A stretch of 64,000 nucleotides of DNA. Source: an uncultured Anaerolineae bacterium (GTDB lineage Bacteria > Chloroflexota > Anaerolineae > Promineifilales > Promineifilaceae). Shown here one piece after another: positions 52,287 through 60,651 of the stretch. The stretch covers positions 40,283 to 104,282 of the forward strand of contig CAJQMR010000031.1 of assembly GCA_905479495.1 (NCBI GenBank), in the 5' to 3' direction. Below the pieces are notes generated by a model, which was given only the letters and a program-made list of their open reading frames with translations, was not told the origin of the DNA and did not search any database. Numbering within the stretch: the first letter of the stretch is position 1; every line of letters starts with the position of its first letter. Position numbers and translations under genes: made by a program.

Positions 52287-53187
52287 AAGCCAAAATCTCC
52301 GCTGCCCCTTCGGCGATGGCCTCTTGGGCCAATGCCTCGCCCAGCACCTGGGGGTCCTCACCGCTGCCGTGGACGCGCACCATGGTCAGGCCATTCACGG
52401 CACCCACGTAACCGATGAGTTGGAGACGGCCGTTTCCCCACATAGCATAAGCCGCCACCGGGGTCGCACACCCACCGTCCAACGCATGCAAAAAAGCCCG
52501 CTCGGCGGTGACGGCCGCAGCCGCTTCCGGGTTGTGGATGGCGGCCAGCAGGCGCAGCGTTTCAACGTCATTGGCGCGGCACTGAATGGCCAGGGCACCT
52601 TGCCCCGGCGCGGGCAGCATCGTTTCCAGCGGCAGCCATTCAGCAATGTGTTCGTCCAGCCCCAGGCGAGTCACGCCAGCTGCGGCCAAAACGGTGGCGT
52701 CGTACTGGCCTTCATGCACTTTGCGGATGCGGGTTTCTACGTTGCCGCGAATGGAACGCACGTCCAAATCGGGGCGCAGGCGGCGCAGTTGGGATTGGCG
52801 GCGCAGGCTGCTGGTGCCCACGATGGCCCCCTTGGGCAAGGTTTTTAGGGTACGGCCGTTTGCCGCAATCAACACATCGCGCACGTCGGCCCGGCCCACA
52901 ATGGCCCCCAGCGTCAGGCCGGGGCTGTCTTCCACAGGCAAATCTTTGAGGGAATGGACAGCGAGGTGGATACGGCCGTCTAGCAGTGCCTGCTCCAATT
53001 CCTGGGTAAATAACCCCTTGCCGCCAATTTGGGGCAGCGGTTTGTCTAATGTTTTGTCGCCTTGCGTCACAAAAGATTCAGGGCGACAGGTCACATCCGG
53101 CCAGGCTTGCTCCAGCAAGGCCATGATGTGCCGGGTTTGCCACAGCGCCAGCTGCGACGTTCGGGTACCAATGATGCGTTCAATCAT
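52279..53187 (-). CDS. hemC: Hydroxymethylbilane synthase (porphobilinogen deaminase)
   Basis: 302 residues from ATG 53187. IIGTRTSQLALWQTRHIMALL at the start, VHSLKDLPVEDSPGL, VGTSSLRRQSQLRRLRPDL, and the cofactor cysteine in LDGGCATPVAAYA. Builds the linear tetrapyrrole. It overlaps the end of hemA by eight bases, just as hemD overlaps hemC, so the three genes are tightly coupled. Confidence 0.96.
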   Translation of the reverse strand: MIERIIGTRTSQLALWQTRHIMALLEQAWPDVTCRPESFVTQGDKTLDKPLPQIGGKGLFTQELEQALLDGRIHLAVHSLKDLPVEDSPGLTLGAIVGRADVRDVLIAANGRTLKTLPKGAIVGTSSLRRQSQLRRLRPDLDVRSIRGNVETRIRKVHEGQYDATVLAAAGVTRLGLDEHIAEWLPLETMLPAPGQGALAIQCRANDVETLRLLAAIHNPEAAAAVTAERAFLHALDGGCATPVAAYAMWGNGRLQLIGYVGAVNGLTMVRVHGSGEDPQVLGEALAQEAIAEGAAEILAYV

Positions 53188-54496
53188 AATTTTGTGTAAG
53201 AGTCGTTTCGTTGAGGCCAAATAAATCGCGCACGGTATTGGCGTAAACGGCCGCTTTGTCATCTACAGCCTTGTCGCGCAAACAGAGGGTTGGTTCGTGC
53301 AGCAGCTTGTTTACTAACGCTCGTGAAAAATGCTGAATGTGGGCCAGTGTGGCAGGGTCTAAATCACCCAGGTAGCGCAAGGTGCGGTCCAGCTCTTGCT
53401 GGCGAATGGATTCCGCTTTATGGCGCAAATCGACGATGACGGGGCGCACTGTCAGGCCACGCAGCGTCGCCGAAAGTATTTCAAGCTCGTTCTTGATAAT
53501 GTTTTCGATAGCCGGAATTTCTCGCTGACGTGCCGCCAATGCCTCGTCCAGGCTTTGCTTTAGCTCGTCGGCATCAAACAGGTGCACGTTTTCGATTTGG
53601 CGCACAGTTGGGTCGATGTCGCGCGGCACGGCAATGTCGATGAGGATTAACGGCCGTTCTGGGCGCTGCTGCATCACCGTTTCGATGAGTTGGCGGGTGA
53701 GCAGCGGTGTGGTGGCGGATGTGGCGCTGATGACCACGTCGGTTTGGGAAACGGCCGTTGCCAACTCATCCAGCCCGTAAACTGGCAACCCATCCTCAGC
53801 GGCGAGTGCCTCGGCGCGTGCCCGGCTGCGGTTGGCCAGGGCAATGTTTACAGCACCACGGGCACGCAGCACCTTGAGCGCCAGGTGGCCCATCTCGCCT
53901 GCGCCAATGATCAAATGCTGCCGCTGGGCCAAATCACCCAAAATAGCTTCGGCCTGAGCCACCGCCATCGAGCTGGTGCTCACTGGGTTCTGGCTGATGG
54001 CCGTTTCGCTGCGAGCCCGTTTGCCACAGCGGATAGCGGTGCGGAACAGCTCTGTCAGGGCCGGACCGATTGTTTTGGCAGCAGTTGCCGCCATAAAAGC
54101 GTTGGTTACCTGGCCCAAAATTTGCGGTTCGCCCAAAATCTGGGAATCCAGGCCAGCCGCGACCCGGCACAAATGCTCGGCAGCGTTCAGGCCGGTGTGC
54201 AGGTAAAGATGCTCGTCAAACGTAGCTTTGTCCACCCCCTTCATCATGGCCAGCAAATCGGCCAGCAACGTATGGGCATCCAGACCGGGGCAGTTGACAC
54301 GCGCAATCAGTTCGGTGCGGTTGCAGGTGGAGAGAATGGCCAGCTCCTGGATAGCGGCAAAGCGATTATCGGCCGTTTGCCAGTTTGGCGGTAAGCTATC
54401 CAGGGAGCAACTTAACTGCTCACGCAGGGCAATGGGCGCGGTACGATAGCTGAGGCCAAGTAGAACAAGTCGGGCTGATGTCATTTGATGTTCCAT
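53180..54496 (-). CDS. hemA: Glutamyl-tRNA reductase
   Basis: 438 residues. GLSYRTAPIALREQLSC at the start, catalytic cysteine in ILSTCNRTELIA, NADPH loop LIIGAGEMGHLALKVLRARG, and the C-terminal dimerisation helix. First committed enzyme of C5 heme synthesis; with hemL it makes 5-aminolevulinate from glutamyl-tRNA. A second Met at residue 5 is an alternative start. Confidence 0.96.
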   Translation of the reverse strand: MEHQMTSARLVLLGLSYRTAPIALREQLSCSLDSLPPNWQTADNRFAAIQELAILSTCNRTELIARVNCPGLDAHTLLADLLAMMKGVDKATFDEHLYLHTGLNAAEHLCRVAAGLDSQILGEPQILGQVTNAFMAATAAKTIGPALTELFRTAIRCGKRARSETAISQNPVSTSSMAVAQAEAILGDLAQRQHLIIGAGEMGHLALKVLRARGAVNIALANRSRARAEALAAEDGLPVYGLDELATAVSQTDVVISATSATTPLLTRQLIETVMQQRPERPLILIDIAVPRDIDPTVRQIENVHLFDADELKQSLDEALAARQREIPAIENIIKNELEILSATLRGLTVRPVIVDLRHKAESIRQQELDRTLRYLGDLDPATLAHIQHFSRALVNKLLHEPTLCLRDKAVDDKAAVYANTVRDLFGLNETTLTQNYD

Positions 54497-54509
54497 AAAA
54501 AGGTTCCGG

Positions 54510-54562
54510 CTAGCAAAGTTTAGAGGGATTCTTCATTCCGCTGCGCTCCATTCAGAATGACA
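54510..54562. repeat. Half copy of the TGTCATTCTGA MITE-like element
   Basis: About 53 bp matching the right half of the element at 43481-43608, from GCTAGCAAAGTTTAGAGGGA to CAGAATGACA. It lies in the hemN-hemA gap. Confidence 0.75.
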
Positions 54563-54563
54563 T

Positions 54564-55931
54564 TTAGACGGACTGAGAAAAGACGCGGGTGTCTGGCTTA
54601 TTACGGCGTAGGCGCATGTCTAAAGCCATCGCAGCGTTGCGCAGGAACGGCCGTCCCCGGTCTGTCATGGCCATTTGCGTGCCGTCAATGGTAACAAGGC
54701 CGTCGTTGAGCAACTCTGCCAGGTAGTTACGCACATCTTCTGCCTGAGCATCGTCGCGAAGCTGCACCTTTTGCTGCGTCATAAACTGGAGAATTTGTTC
54801 GCGCTGCTGCTGGTCTTCTTCATCCAGCAAGTGACCGCGCAGCGTGGGAATGTCGCCAGCCAACGCCTGCTTTTTGTACTCATTGATTTGCTTTTCGTTC
54901 TGGTGGAAACAGGTGGGCGCCTCGGAAATAGAGCTGACGCCCAATCCCAGCAAAATATCGGTGCGCATGTCGGTGTAACCCATAAAATTGCGGTGCAGTT
55001 CCCCTTGTTGGTATGCCTGGTAGAGATTGTCATCGGGCAAGGCAAAATGGTCCAGACCTAATTCTTTGTAACCCGCATCCAGAAAAATTTCGCGGGCAAT
55101 TTCATACAGGGCGCGTTTGTCAGCGCCTTTGGGCAAATCATCCTCAGTAAAGAGGCGGTGCGCTTTTTTAATCCAGGGGACAAAGGCAAAGCTGTAGAGG
55201 GCGATGCGGTCGGGCAGGAGTTCAATGGTGGTTTCGGCCGTTTTGCGGAACGAGGCCAACGTTTGGGCCGGAAGGCCGTAAATCAAATCGTAATTGACCG
55301 ATTCAAAGCCCACTTCCCGCGCCAGCAAGGTGAGATCGCGGGTCATTTCAAAGGGCTGGATACGGTTGATAAGATGCTGCACCTCCGGGTTAAAATCCTG
55401 CACGCCCATACTGATGCGCTGGAAACCCAATTCGCGCAGTGCTTCCAGATGCTCCCGATTTGTGACGCGCGGGCCAACTTCAATGGAGCCTTCAAAATGG
55501 GCCGGGTCAATGTTGACCATCTCCATGATGGGCTGAAGTAATCGTTTGAGATTTTCGCCACTGAAAAAGGTGGGCGTCCCGCCGCCCAAATGAATCTGGC
55601 GAATGGGAGCTGTTTTAAACGCAGGCACCTGAGCCAGGTAACTTTCCCACTCTTGGTGGATCGCTTTGGTGTAGCTATGCTCATTGTCGTGGTTTTGGGT
55701 GATGAAGGTGTTGCAGCCGCAAAAGGTGCACAGGGCTTCACAAAAGGGAATGTGAATGTACAGCGACCAGGCGGTTTGCGGATTATCGACGAAGGTTTGG
55801 TTGAGGGCTGCAATCCATTGTTCACTGGTGGGATTTTCTGACCAATAAGGGACGGTGGGATAGCTGGTGTAGCGCGGTGCGGGCACATCGTATTTGGCCA
55901 GCAGCGCAGCGCGGGTTTGTTCTTTTAGCAT
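54564..55931 (-). CDS. hemN: Oxygen-independent coproporphyrinogen III oxidase
   Basis: 455 residues. Radical SAM centre YIHIPFCEALCTFCGCNT (C-x3-C-x2-C plus the extra Cys of true HemN), RYTSYPTVPYW in front of it, HLGGGTPTFF, and SIEVGPRVTNREHLEALRELGFQRISMGVQDFNPEVQ. The length and the GCN motif separate it from HemW-like proteins. Works without oxygen, forming protoporphyrinogen IX. Confidence 0.95.
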   Translation of the reverse strand: MLKEQTRAALLAKYDVPAPRYTSYPTVPYWSENPTSEQWIAALNQTFVDNPQTAWSLYIHIPFCEALCTFCGCNTFITQNHDNEHSYTKAIHQEWESYLAQVPAFKTAPIRQIHLGGGTPTFFSGENLKRLLQPIMEMVNIDPAHFEGSIEVGPRVTNREHLEALRELGFQRISMGVQDFNPEVQHLINRIQPFEMTRDLTLLAREVGFESVNYDLIYGLPAQTLASFRKTAETTIELLPDRIALYSFAFVPWIKKAHRLFTEDDLPKGADKRALYEIAREIFLDAGYKELGLDHFALPDDNLYQAYQQGELHRNFMGYTDMRTDILLGLGVSSISEAPTCFHQNEKQINEYKKQALAGDIPTLRGHLLDEEDQQQREQILQFMTQQKVQLRDDAQAEDVRNYLAELLNDGLVTIDGTQMAMTDRGRPFLRNAAMALDMRLRRNKPDTRVFSQSV

Positions 55932-55945
55932 AATAGTTCCTTTTA

Positions 55946-55981
55946 CAGGTACGACGCACTTTTAGAAGTGCGTCGCACCTT
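55946..55981. repeat. Hairpin between hemH and hemN
   Basis: CAGGTaCGACGCACTT and AAGTGCGTCGcACCT form a nearly perfect 15-bp stem with a tiny loop. No T-run on the minus strand side, so rather a repeat or mRNA hairpin than a terminator. Confidence 0.7.
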
Positions 55982-55993
55982 TCCAAATCAGTT

Positions 55994-57103
55994 TTAGGAA
56001 ACGGCCGTTTCCTGCATGTGCCCGTTTGTGTGCGCTTTAAAAGCCTGGGCGCTGGCCTGTACCGCCTCAGTCGGGGCAGGTTCCCAGCCTTGCAAATGCC
56101 GCTGAGCCAAATCTGTGTATAACGTCAGTTGAGCCTCGCTGTCGTTGAGGCAAGGGATGTACTGATACTGTTTGCCACCGGCTTCCAGAAAAATCTCCCG
56201 ATTTTGCTCGGCCATCTCTTCCAGCGTTTCCAGGCAATCCACGGCAAAGCCAGGGCAAATCGTATCGACACTTCCAACACCGTCGTGGGCCCACTGCTCC
56301 AGCGTTTTGTCGGTGTAGGGCTGGAGCCACTCTTCCGGGCCGAAGCGAGATTGGAAACAGAGTTGGTATTCATCCTGGCTCAATCCCAGGTTTTCAGAGA
56401 CAAGGCGGGCTGTTTTTTGGCAGAAGCAGTAGTAGGGATCGCCCTTTTCAAAGTAGCTTTTGGGAATGCCGTGGAAGGAGTAGAGCAGTTTGGGTGAACG
56501 GCCGTTTGTGGCCCAAAATTTACGAATGCTGTCCGCCAATGCCTGAATGTACAATGGATTGTCGTGATAATCGCTGACGGTGCGTAATTCTGGCATCCAA
56601 CGGTAGCGGCGCAGCTCGTCAAACACAATGTCGTAGATGGTAGCGGTGGTGGTCGCGGAGTATTGGGGAAAGAGCGGCAGGACTAAAATGCGCTGCACAT
56701 TGGCTTCGCGGAACTCGGCCAGTTTGTCCTGAATGGACGGCCGGCCGTAACGCATGGCCAAGGCTACCCGAATGTTGTCGCCCCACTCTGCCTGCAAACT
56801 GGCTTGCAGCTTGTTAGCCAGGTTTTGTGAATAGACAAACAACGGCGAACCTTCTTCTGTCCAAATGGAGGCGTACAGTTTGGCCGATTTTTTGGGCCGC
56901 ACGTTGAGGATGATGCCGTTGAGGATCAGCTTCCACAGCCAGGCGGGCCATTCGATGACACGGGGGTCGCCTAAGAATTGGCGGAGATACGGCCGTAATG
57001 CTTGCGCAGTCGGTGCTTCTGGGGTACCCAAATTGACCAACAGTATTCCGGTTCGCTGCGGCTCCCCGTGAGCATACACCGATTGTCCAATATAGTTTGT
57101 CAT
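55994..57103 (-). CDS. hemH: Ferrochelatase
   Basis: 369 residues from ATG 57103, which has AGAGGA 6 bp upstream; the open frame continues 39 codons further but without ribosome site or similarity. TGILLVNLGTPEAPTAQALRPYL, YSFHGIPKSYFEKGDPYYCFCQ (metal histidine) and CPGFAVDCLETLEEM (catalytic Glu) are diagnostic. Inserts iron into protoporphyrin IX. First gene of the operon. A polar C-terminal extension of about 25 residues follows the domain. Confidence 0.95.
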   Translation of the reverse strand: MTNYIGQSVYAHGEPQRTGILLVNLGTPEAPTAQALRPYLRQFLGDPRVIEWPAWLWKLILNGIILNVRPKKSAKLYASIWTEEGSPLFVYSQNLANKLQASLQAEWGDNIRVALAMRYGRPSIQDKLAEFREANVQRILVLPLFPQYSATTTATIYDIVFDELRRYRWMPELRTVSDYHDNPLYIQALADSIRKFWATNGRSPKLLYSFHGIPKSYFEKGDPYYCFCQKTARLVSENLGLSQDEYQLCFQSRFGPEEWLQPYTDKTLEQWAHDGVGSVDTICPGFAVDCLETLEEMAEQNREIFLEAGGKQYQYIPCLNDSEAQLTLYTDLAQRHLQGWEPAPTEAVQASAQAFKAHTNGHMQETAVS

Positions 57104-57449
57104 GCAGTTCCTCTTCCTATTTTCTTCTTCTGTGTGGTCAACAGACGGTGCAAATTCAGGTGGTTGAATCGTGTCAAAATCTACGCAAAAACCTGAATAA
57201 TTGCTAATAAATCTATGCAAAACTATGCATCACGCGGCTATTTTACTGATTTGGGGAAGGCGCGTCAACCGAATTTAGAAATAAAGGAGGAATGTCATAA
57301 ATTGCTCATGATAGTCGGCAGATACTGTCCAAATTAATCAATTTAATACTCATTGACCCTTAGCTGCAATTATGCCATCTATAGAGTCCATTATTTCTAT
57401 TCCAGTTTCTTTTGATTAAAGACCTTTGGCTATTTTACGTGGGGAAGAT
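57104..57449. other. Divergent region upstream of the heme operon
   Basis: 346 bp, AT-rich. It holds three copies of CTAYGC at 57181-57186, 57213-57218 and 57223-57228, spaced 32 and 10 bp, each flanked by A-runs, which reads like a set of protein binding half-sites. A TTGACA on the minus strand (57177-57172) could be a -35 box for hemH, but the matching -10 (TTTGCA) is poor. No gene seen. Confidence 0.5.
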
Positions 57450-57848
57450 ATGTTGACACCATTTCAACTCAAACTAAAGCGCTCACGCCTGTATATTTCA
57501 ATAGTGCTCCCTGTTTTGTTGATTCTTATTTCCAATTCACGATACAGTTATGAGTTAGGCATCCTAATTTTCGGGGTCTCCCTGGGACTGATTGGGGTAA
57601 CAATTGGTATTTCTATTCGCCATTGGTTTGTAGGCGCGATGGCTAGTGGGTTTTGGGGAAGTGTTATCGGAGGAATCGTTCTGGGAATTGTTTTTAGTTT
57701 CGTAGGATCACAAACCTTTGATGTTTGGGCTCCGGCATTTGTAATCTACTATGTATTTGTGGGCGCAATTTGGGGTGCTATTAGCAGTTTTATGGGAGGA
57801 ATGATAGGGGGTCTTATTAGCACCTCTAAACTTTTCCCTAATGCATAG
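57450..57848 (+). CDS. Small membrane protein of unknown function
   Basis: 132 residues with four hydrophobic segments (about 12-28, 36-58, 62-88 and 96-122) rich in Gly, the last two with GSVIGGIVLGIV and GAISSFMGGMIGG. I do not recognise a family. ATG 57450 has GGGGA 6 bp upstream. It stands alone on the plus strand between minus-strand operons, and its codon use is more A/T-rich than its neighbours; it also lacks the ACGGCCGT palindrome common elsewhere. This could mean recent arrival. Function unknown. Confidence 0.7.
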   Translation: MLTPFQLKLKRSRLYISIVLPVLLILISNSRYSYELGILIFGVSLGLIGVTIGISIRHWFVGAMASGFWGSVIGGIVLGIVFSFVGSQTFDVWAPAFVIYYVFVGAIWGAISSFMGGMIGGLISTSKLFPNA

Positions 57849-57861
57849 GTACATCAGTTAT

Positions 57862-59100
57862 CTATGTCATTAAAGATTGGTAAAACACGGCCGTTTCCTG
57901 CGCAATCTTCCCCCAGCTAAACTGTTCGGCTAACTGGGCCGCCCCCTGCCCCAACGTTTCACGCAGGTCAGCGTCGTAGGCAAGGGTTTGCACGGCCGTT
58001 CCCACCCCCCCGACATCCCCGACCGGCACCAAACAGCAGTTTTCGCCCGCGATTAGGTGTGGTGTTGGCACTGTGGGCGCGGTGGTGATGAGCGGACGGC
58101 CGTGGGCCAGCGCCGCCATGAGCGTGCCACGCCGCAGGGAAGCACCGTCGCGGTAAGGCATCACCAACATGTCCGCCGCCTGCAAATGGGCCGAGACGCG
58201 GGCATCGCTCAGGAAACCAGTCCAATGCACGCGCTCGGTTAAGCCCAACGCCTCTATTTGCGCTCGCAGGCCATCCAGAAACGCCTGGTTGTTGGTAGCA
58301 TCGCTGGCACCCGTTTGCCCGCCAATGAAGGCGAGATGGAAACGGCCGTCCTGCTGGGCCAGCGCCTCAATCAACGTGTCTGCCCCCTTGCTTTCGTTCA
58401 AAAAGCCAAAATAGCCCAACAAAACATCGTCAGCCTTCAGCCCCAAATTCTGCCGAATCTCTCTAATTTCAATGTGGTTGGTTGGATGAACGGTAATGTT
58501 GCTGCCAATGGCAATTTGGGTCAGCGGCTTTTCCCTTTGCGTCTTTGCGCCTTTGCGTTGAGCTTTTGTTGGAGATTGGAGATTGGAGACTAGAGATTGG
58601 TAGTCGGCGGGGTTGGTGGCAATGACGCCATCAGCAGAACGGGCCAGGAAGTTAACGGCCGTCTGCCGCAGCCGCCCCGCTTTAGGAAACAGATAGGGGA
58701 CCCGCAGATCATGGAAGGTAACGGCCGTTTTCACCATATTTTTCAAACGCCAGGGTAGAAAATTGATCGCCGCACTGTTCATGTTAAACGCCGCAGGTTG
58801 GTACTGGATGTTTACCACGTCCAGTTCATAGCGCAGCACAATATCGGCAATGACGGCCAGCGAAGGCCAGCGCCAGCGATTAATACGGGGGTGCAGTTGG
58901 GCAAAGCCCAGGTCAATCGGTTCTATGGCCGAGGTAAACGTACGCGGGGCATCAGGCGGACGGGCTTCCCGACTGGTAATGATGTGGACGGTGTGGCCCT
59001 GTTGCTGGAGTGCTTTGGCCAATTCGGCCGTAAACGCCCCCACGCCCCCCTCCATCGGCGGGAATTCTCCAGTCACCAGTCCAATTTCAAGTGTCTTCAA
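57862..59100 (-). CDS. GT4-family glycosyltransferase with an in-frame repeat insertion
   Basis: 412 residues. GT-B fold: LVTGEFPPMEGGVGAFTAELAKAL at the N-terminus, LLGYFGFLNESKGADTLIEAL opening the second domain, VHWTGFLSDARVSAHLQAADMLVMPYRDGASLRRGTLMAALAHGRPLI (nucleotide-sugar site; written here as a summary of residues about 285-335). Retaining transferase, probably for cell-surface glycan. Residues about 165-190 (YQSLVSNLQSPTKAQRKGAK and following) are encoded by two repeat families inserted between the domains. Start TTG at 59100 without an obvious ribosome site. Confidence 0.86.
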   Translation of the reverse strand: MKTLEIGLVTGEFPPMEGGVGAFTAELAKALQQQGHTVHIITSREARPPDAPRTFTSAIEPIDLGFAQLHPRINRWRWPSLAVIADIVLRYELDVVNIQYQPAAFNMNSAAINFLPWRLKNMVKTAVTFHDLRVPYLFPKAGRLRQTAVNFLARSADGVIATNPADYQSLVSNLQSPTKAQRKGAKTQREKPLTQIAIGSNITVHPTNHIEIREIRQNLGLKADDVLLGYFGFLNESKGADTLIEALAQQDGRFHLAFIGGQTGASDATNNQAFLDGLRAQIEALGLTERVHWTGFLSDARVSAHLQAADMLVMPYRDGASLRRGTLMAALAHGRPLITTAPTVPTPHLIAGENCCLVPVGDVGGVGTAVQTLAYDADLRETLGQGAAQLAEQFSWGKIAQETAVFYQSLMT

Positions 59101-59116
59101 GGGAATGTTTCAGAAA

Positions 59117-59184
59117 ATTACTCAATTACCTAGTTACTCAATTACAAAAGACTGTAATTAGGTAATTGAGTAATTGGGTAATTA
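59117..59184. repeat. Intergenic inverted repeat, TTACTCAATTACCTAGTTACTC type
   Basis: Same family as 5326-5391. Complementary halves flank AAAAGACT. It supplies the stop of the minus-strand gene at 59182. Confidence 0.8.
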
Positions 59185-59526
59185 GAATAGTTCGTAATGC
59201 TCAATGGGATGGCCACGCCAGCGCAGTAAAGAAAGCGCGTAGGTGCGGCGCAAAGCCACAAAGTTCGCTTTTTTGTACAGTTCGCTATTTTCTTTTGGCG
59301 CAGGCGCTTTGCCATCCGCCACCTTCATCAGGGCCTGATCGCTGAGGGCATTGAGGCTTAGGAGTTCATCGTGAAAGGCCGCGGGCACTTTGCTGAGCGA
59401 AGGCGGCAGGCCGCTCTTTAGACACTGCATCGCCACCTCTTCAATGGGCCATTTGCAGGCGTCGGCAATATCCTTCAGCAGATTATAATCCGTCGTTGAT
59501 AATTCCAATGTTATCTTTTTTTTCAT
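59182..59526 (-). CDS. Small RHH-like protein of unknown function
   Basis: 114 residues. The first 45 residues (KKKITLELSTTDYNLLKDIAD, then IEEVAMQCLKSGLPP) look like a ribbon-helix-helix DNA-binding domain: a short strand then two helices. The rest has LSDQALMKVADGK and ends RRTYALSLLRWRGHPI, which resembles small proteins seen beside toxin or endonuclease genes in cyanobacteria and Chloroflexi. No toxin gene is adjacent. It might be an orphan antitoxin or a regulator. AT-rich start, ATG at 59526 with AGGTGA upstream. Confidence 0.65.
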   Translation of the reverse strand: MKKKITLELSTTDYNLLKDIADACKWPIEEVAMQCLKSGLPPSLSKVPAAFHDELLSLNALSDQALMKVADGKAPAPKENSELYKKANFVALRRTYALSLLRWRGHPIEHYELF

Positions 59527-59639
59527 CTGTCACCTCAAGAAAATAGGACGTATCTGAAATATTGCCACAGAGAACACAGAGATTTTTGAGAATTGTTTTC
59601 AAGCCTCTGACCTCTCTTAATTCTTTGTGGCTGATTCAG

Positions 59640-60590
59640 TCAATAGCCTGCCGGTCTTAACCCGGAGCGTAAAACCATCCAGTAGGCTTTGACCCGCTGC
59701 CAGCGCAACGGCCGTTTATGCCCTACTGCTCCCTTGATGGCCTCTAAAATTAACTGCCAACTGTAACTTTTTAACAAAAATAGTCGCAAGATGCCTGCGG
59801 CTAACCGGCCGTGATATTTGCGAAAGTAGCGCAGCTTGGCCCGATTAAAATTAATGTGGCGCTGAGTCACAGCCTGTTCACTGCTTTTGCCGGACAGGTG
59901 CGTCACCTGTGCCTGGGGATAGTATACCACTTGCCAGCCCGCTTCGTGAATCCTACGACAGTAATCTAATTCTTCGGAATACATGAAGTATTTTTCGTCC
60001 AAACCGCCGACTTGAGCCACGACTTCCTGCCGGGTCATCAGGCAAGCGCCCATGACCCATTGCACAACGGCCGTTTCGCCATCGCCCACATCGCGCACAA
60101 AATAATCGTCCAGCACCGCCTGCGGCGCGTACGGTTGCAGCCAAGTGCTCTCAAAAAAGGCCGTGCGCAGCGTAGGGAAGCGGCGGCGGGAGGATTGCAC
60201 GGTGCCATCCTCGTTCAGCAGTTGCGGACCGACCACACCCACCTGCGGGTTCTGTTCCAGATAAGCCACCATTTTAGCCAGAGCATCTCCGTGAACAATG
60301 GTGTCGGGGTTGAGCAGGAGGATGTAACGGCCGTTGGCCCGCGCCAGCCCCAAATTATTCCCACCGGGAAACCCCACGTTCTCCTGGCAAGCAACCAGTT
60401 CAACTTGTGGGAACTGCCGAGCCGAAAATTTTTCGGCAACCATCTCCGGGCTGCCATCCGTAGAAGCACTGTCCACCACGATGATTTGCAGCGCCAATTT
60501 CGTCTCTGCCGAAACCGAACGCAGGCAGTTTTGCAACAGCTCACGCACGTTCCAACTAACGATAATGATGGAGAGGTCAGGTGTGGTCAT
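59640..60590 (-). CDS. GT2-family glycosyltransferase (rhamnosyltransferase-like)
   Basis: 316 residues. GT-A fold: LSIIIVSWNVRELLQNCLRSV, VVDSASTDGSPEMV, ENVGFPGGNNLGLARANGRYILLLNPDT (the DxD region, summarised), and a later EELDYCRRIHEAGW with the catalytic Asp/Glu. No membrane domain, though a basic amphipathic C-terminus may bind membrane. Likely adds a sugar to a surface polysaccharide or lipid carrier, in line with the sugar nucleotide genes nearby. Confidence 0.9.
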   Translation of the reverse strand: MTTPDLSIIIVSWNVRELLQNCLRSVSAETKLALQIIVVDSASTDGSPEMVAEKFSARQFPQVELVACQENVGFPGGNNLGLARANGRYILLLNPDTIVHGDALAKMVAYLEQNPQVGVVGPQLLNEDGTVQSSRRRFPTLRTAFFESTWLQPYAPQAVLDDYFVRDVGDGETAVVQWVMGACLMTRQEVVAQVGGLDEKYFMYSEELDYCRRIHEAGWQVVYYPQAQVTHLSGKSSEQAVTQRHINFNRAKLRYFRKYHGRLAAGILRLFLLKSYSWQLILEAIKGAVGHKRPLRWQRVKAYWMVLRSGLRPAGY

Positions 60591-60593
60591 TTT

Positions 60594-60651
60594 GGTAATC
60601 GGTAATCCGTAATCGGTGATCGGTTTACGGATTACCGTTCACCGATTACCG
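60594..60651. repeat. Intergenic inverted repeat, GGTAATCGGTAATCCGTAATCGG type
   Basis: Same family as 7930-8006. It overlaps the tatD stop codon and its last codons (VIGER). Confidence 0.8.
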
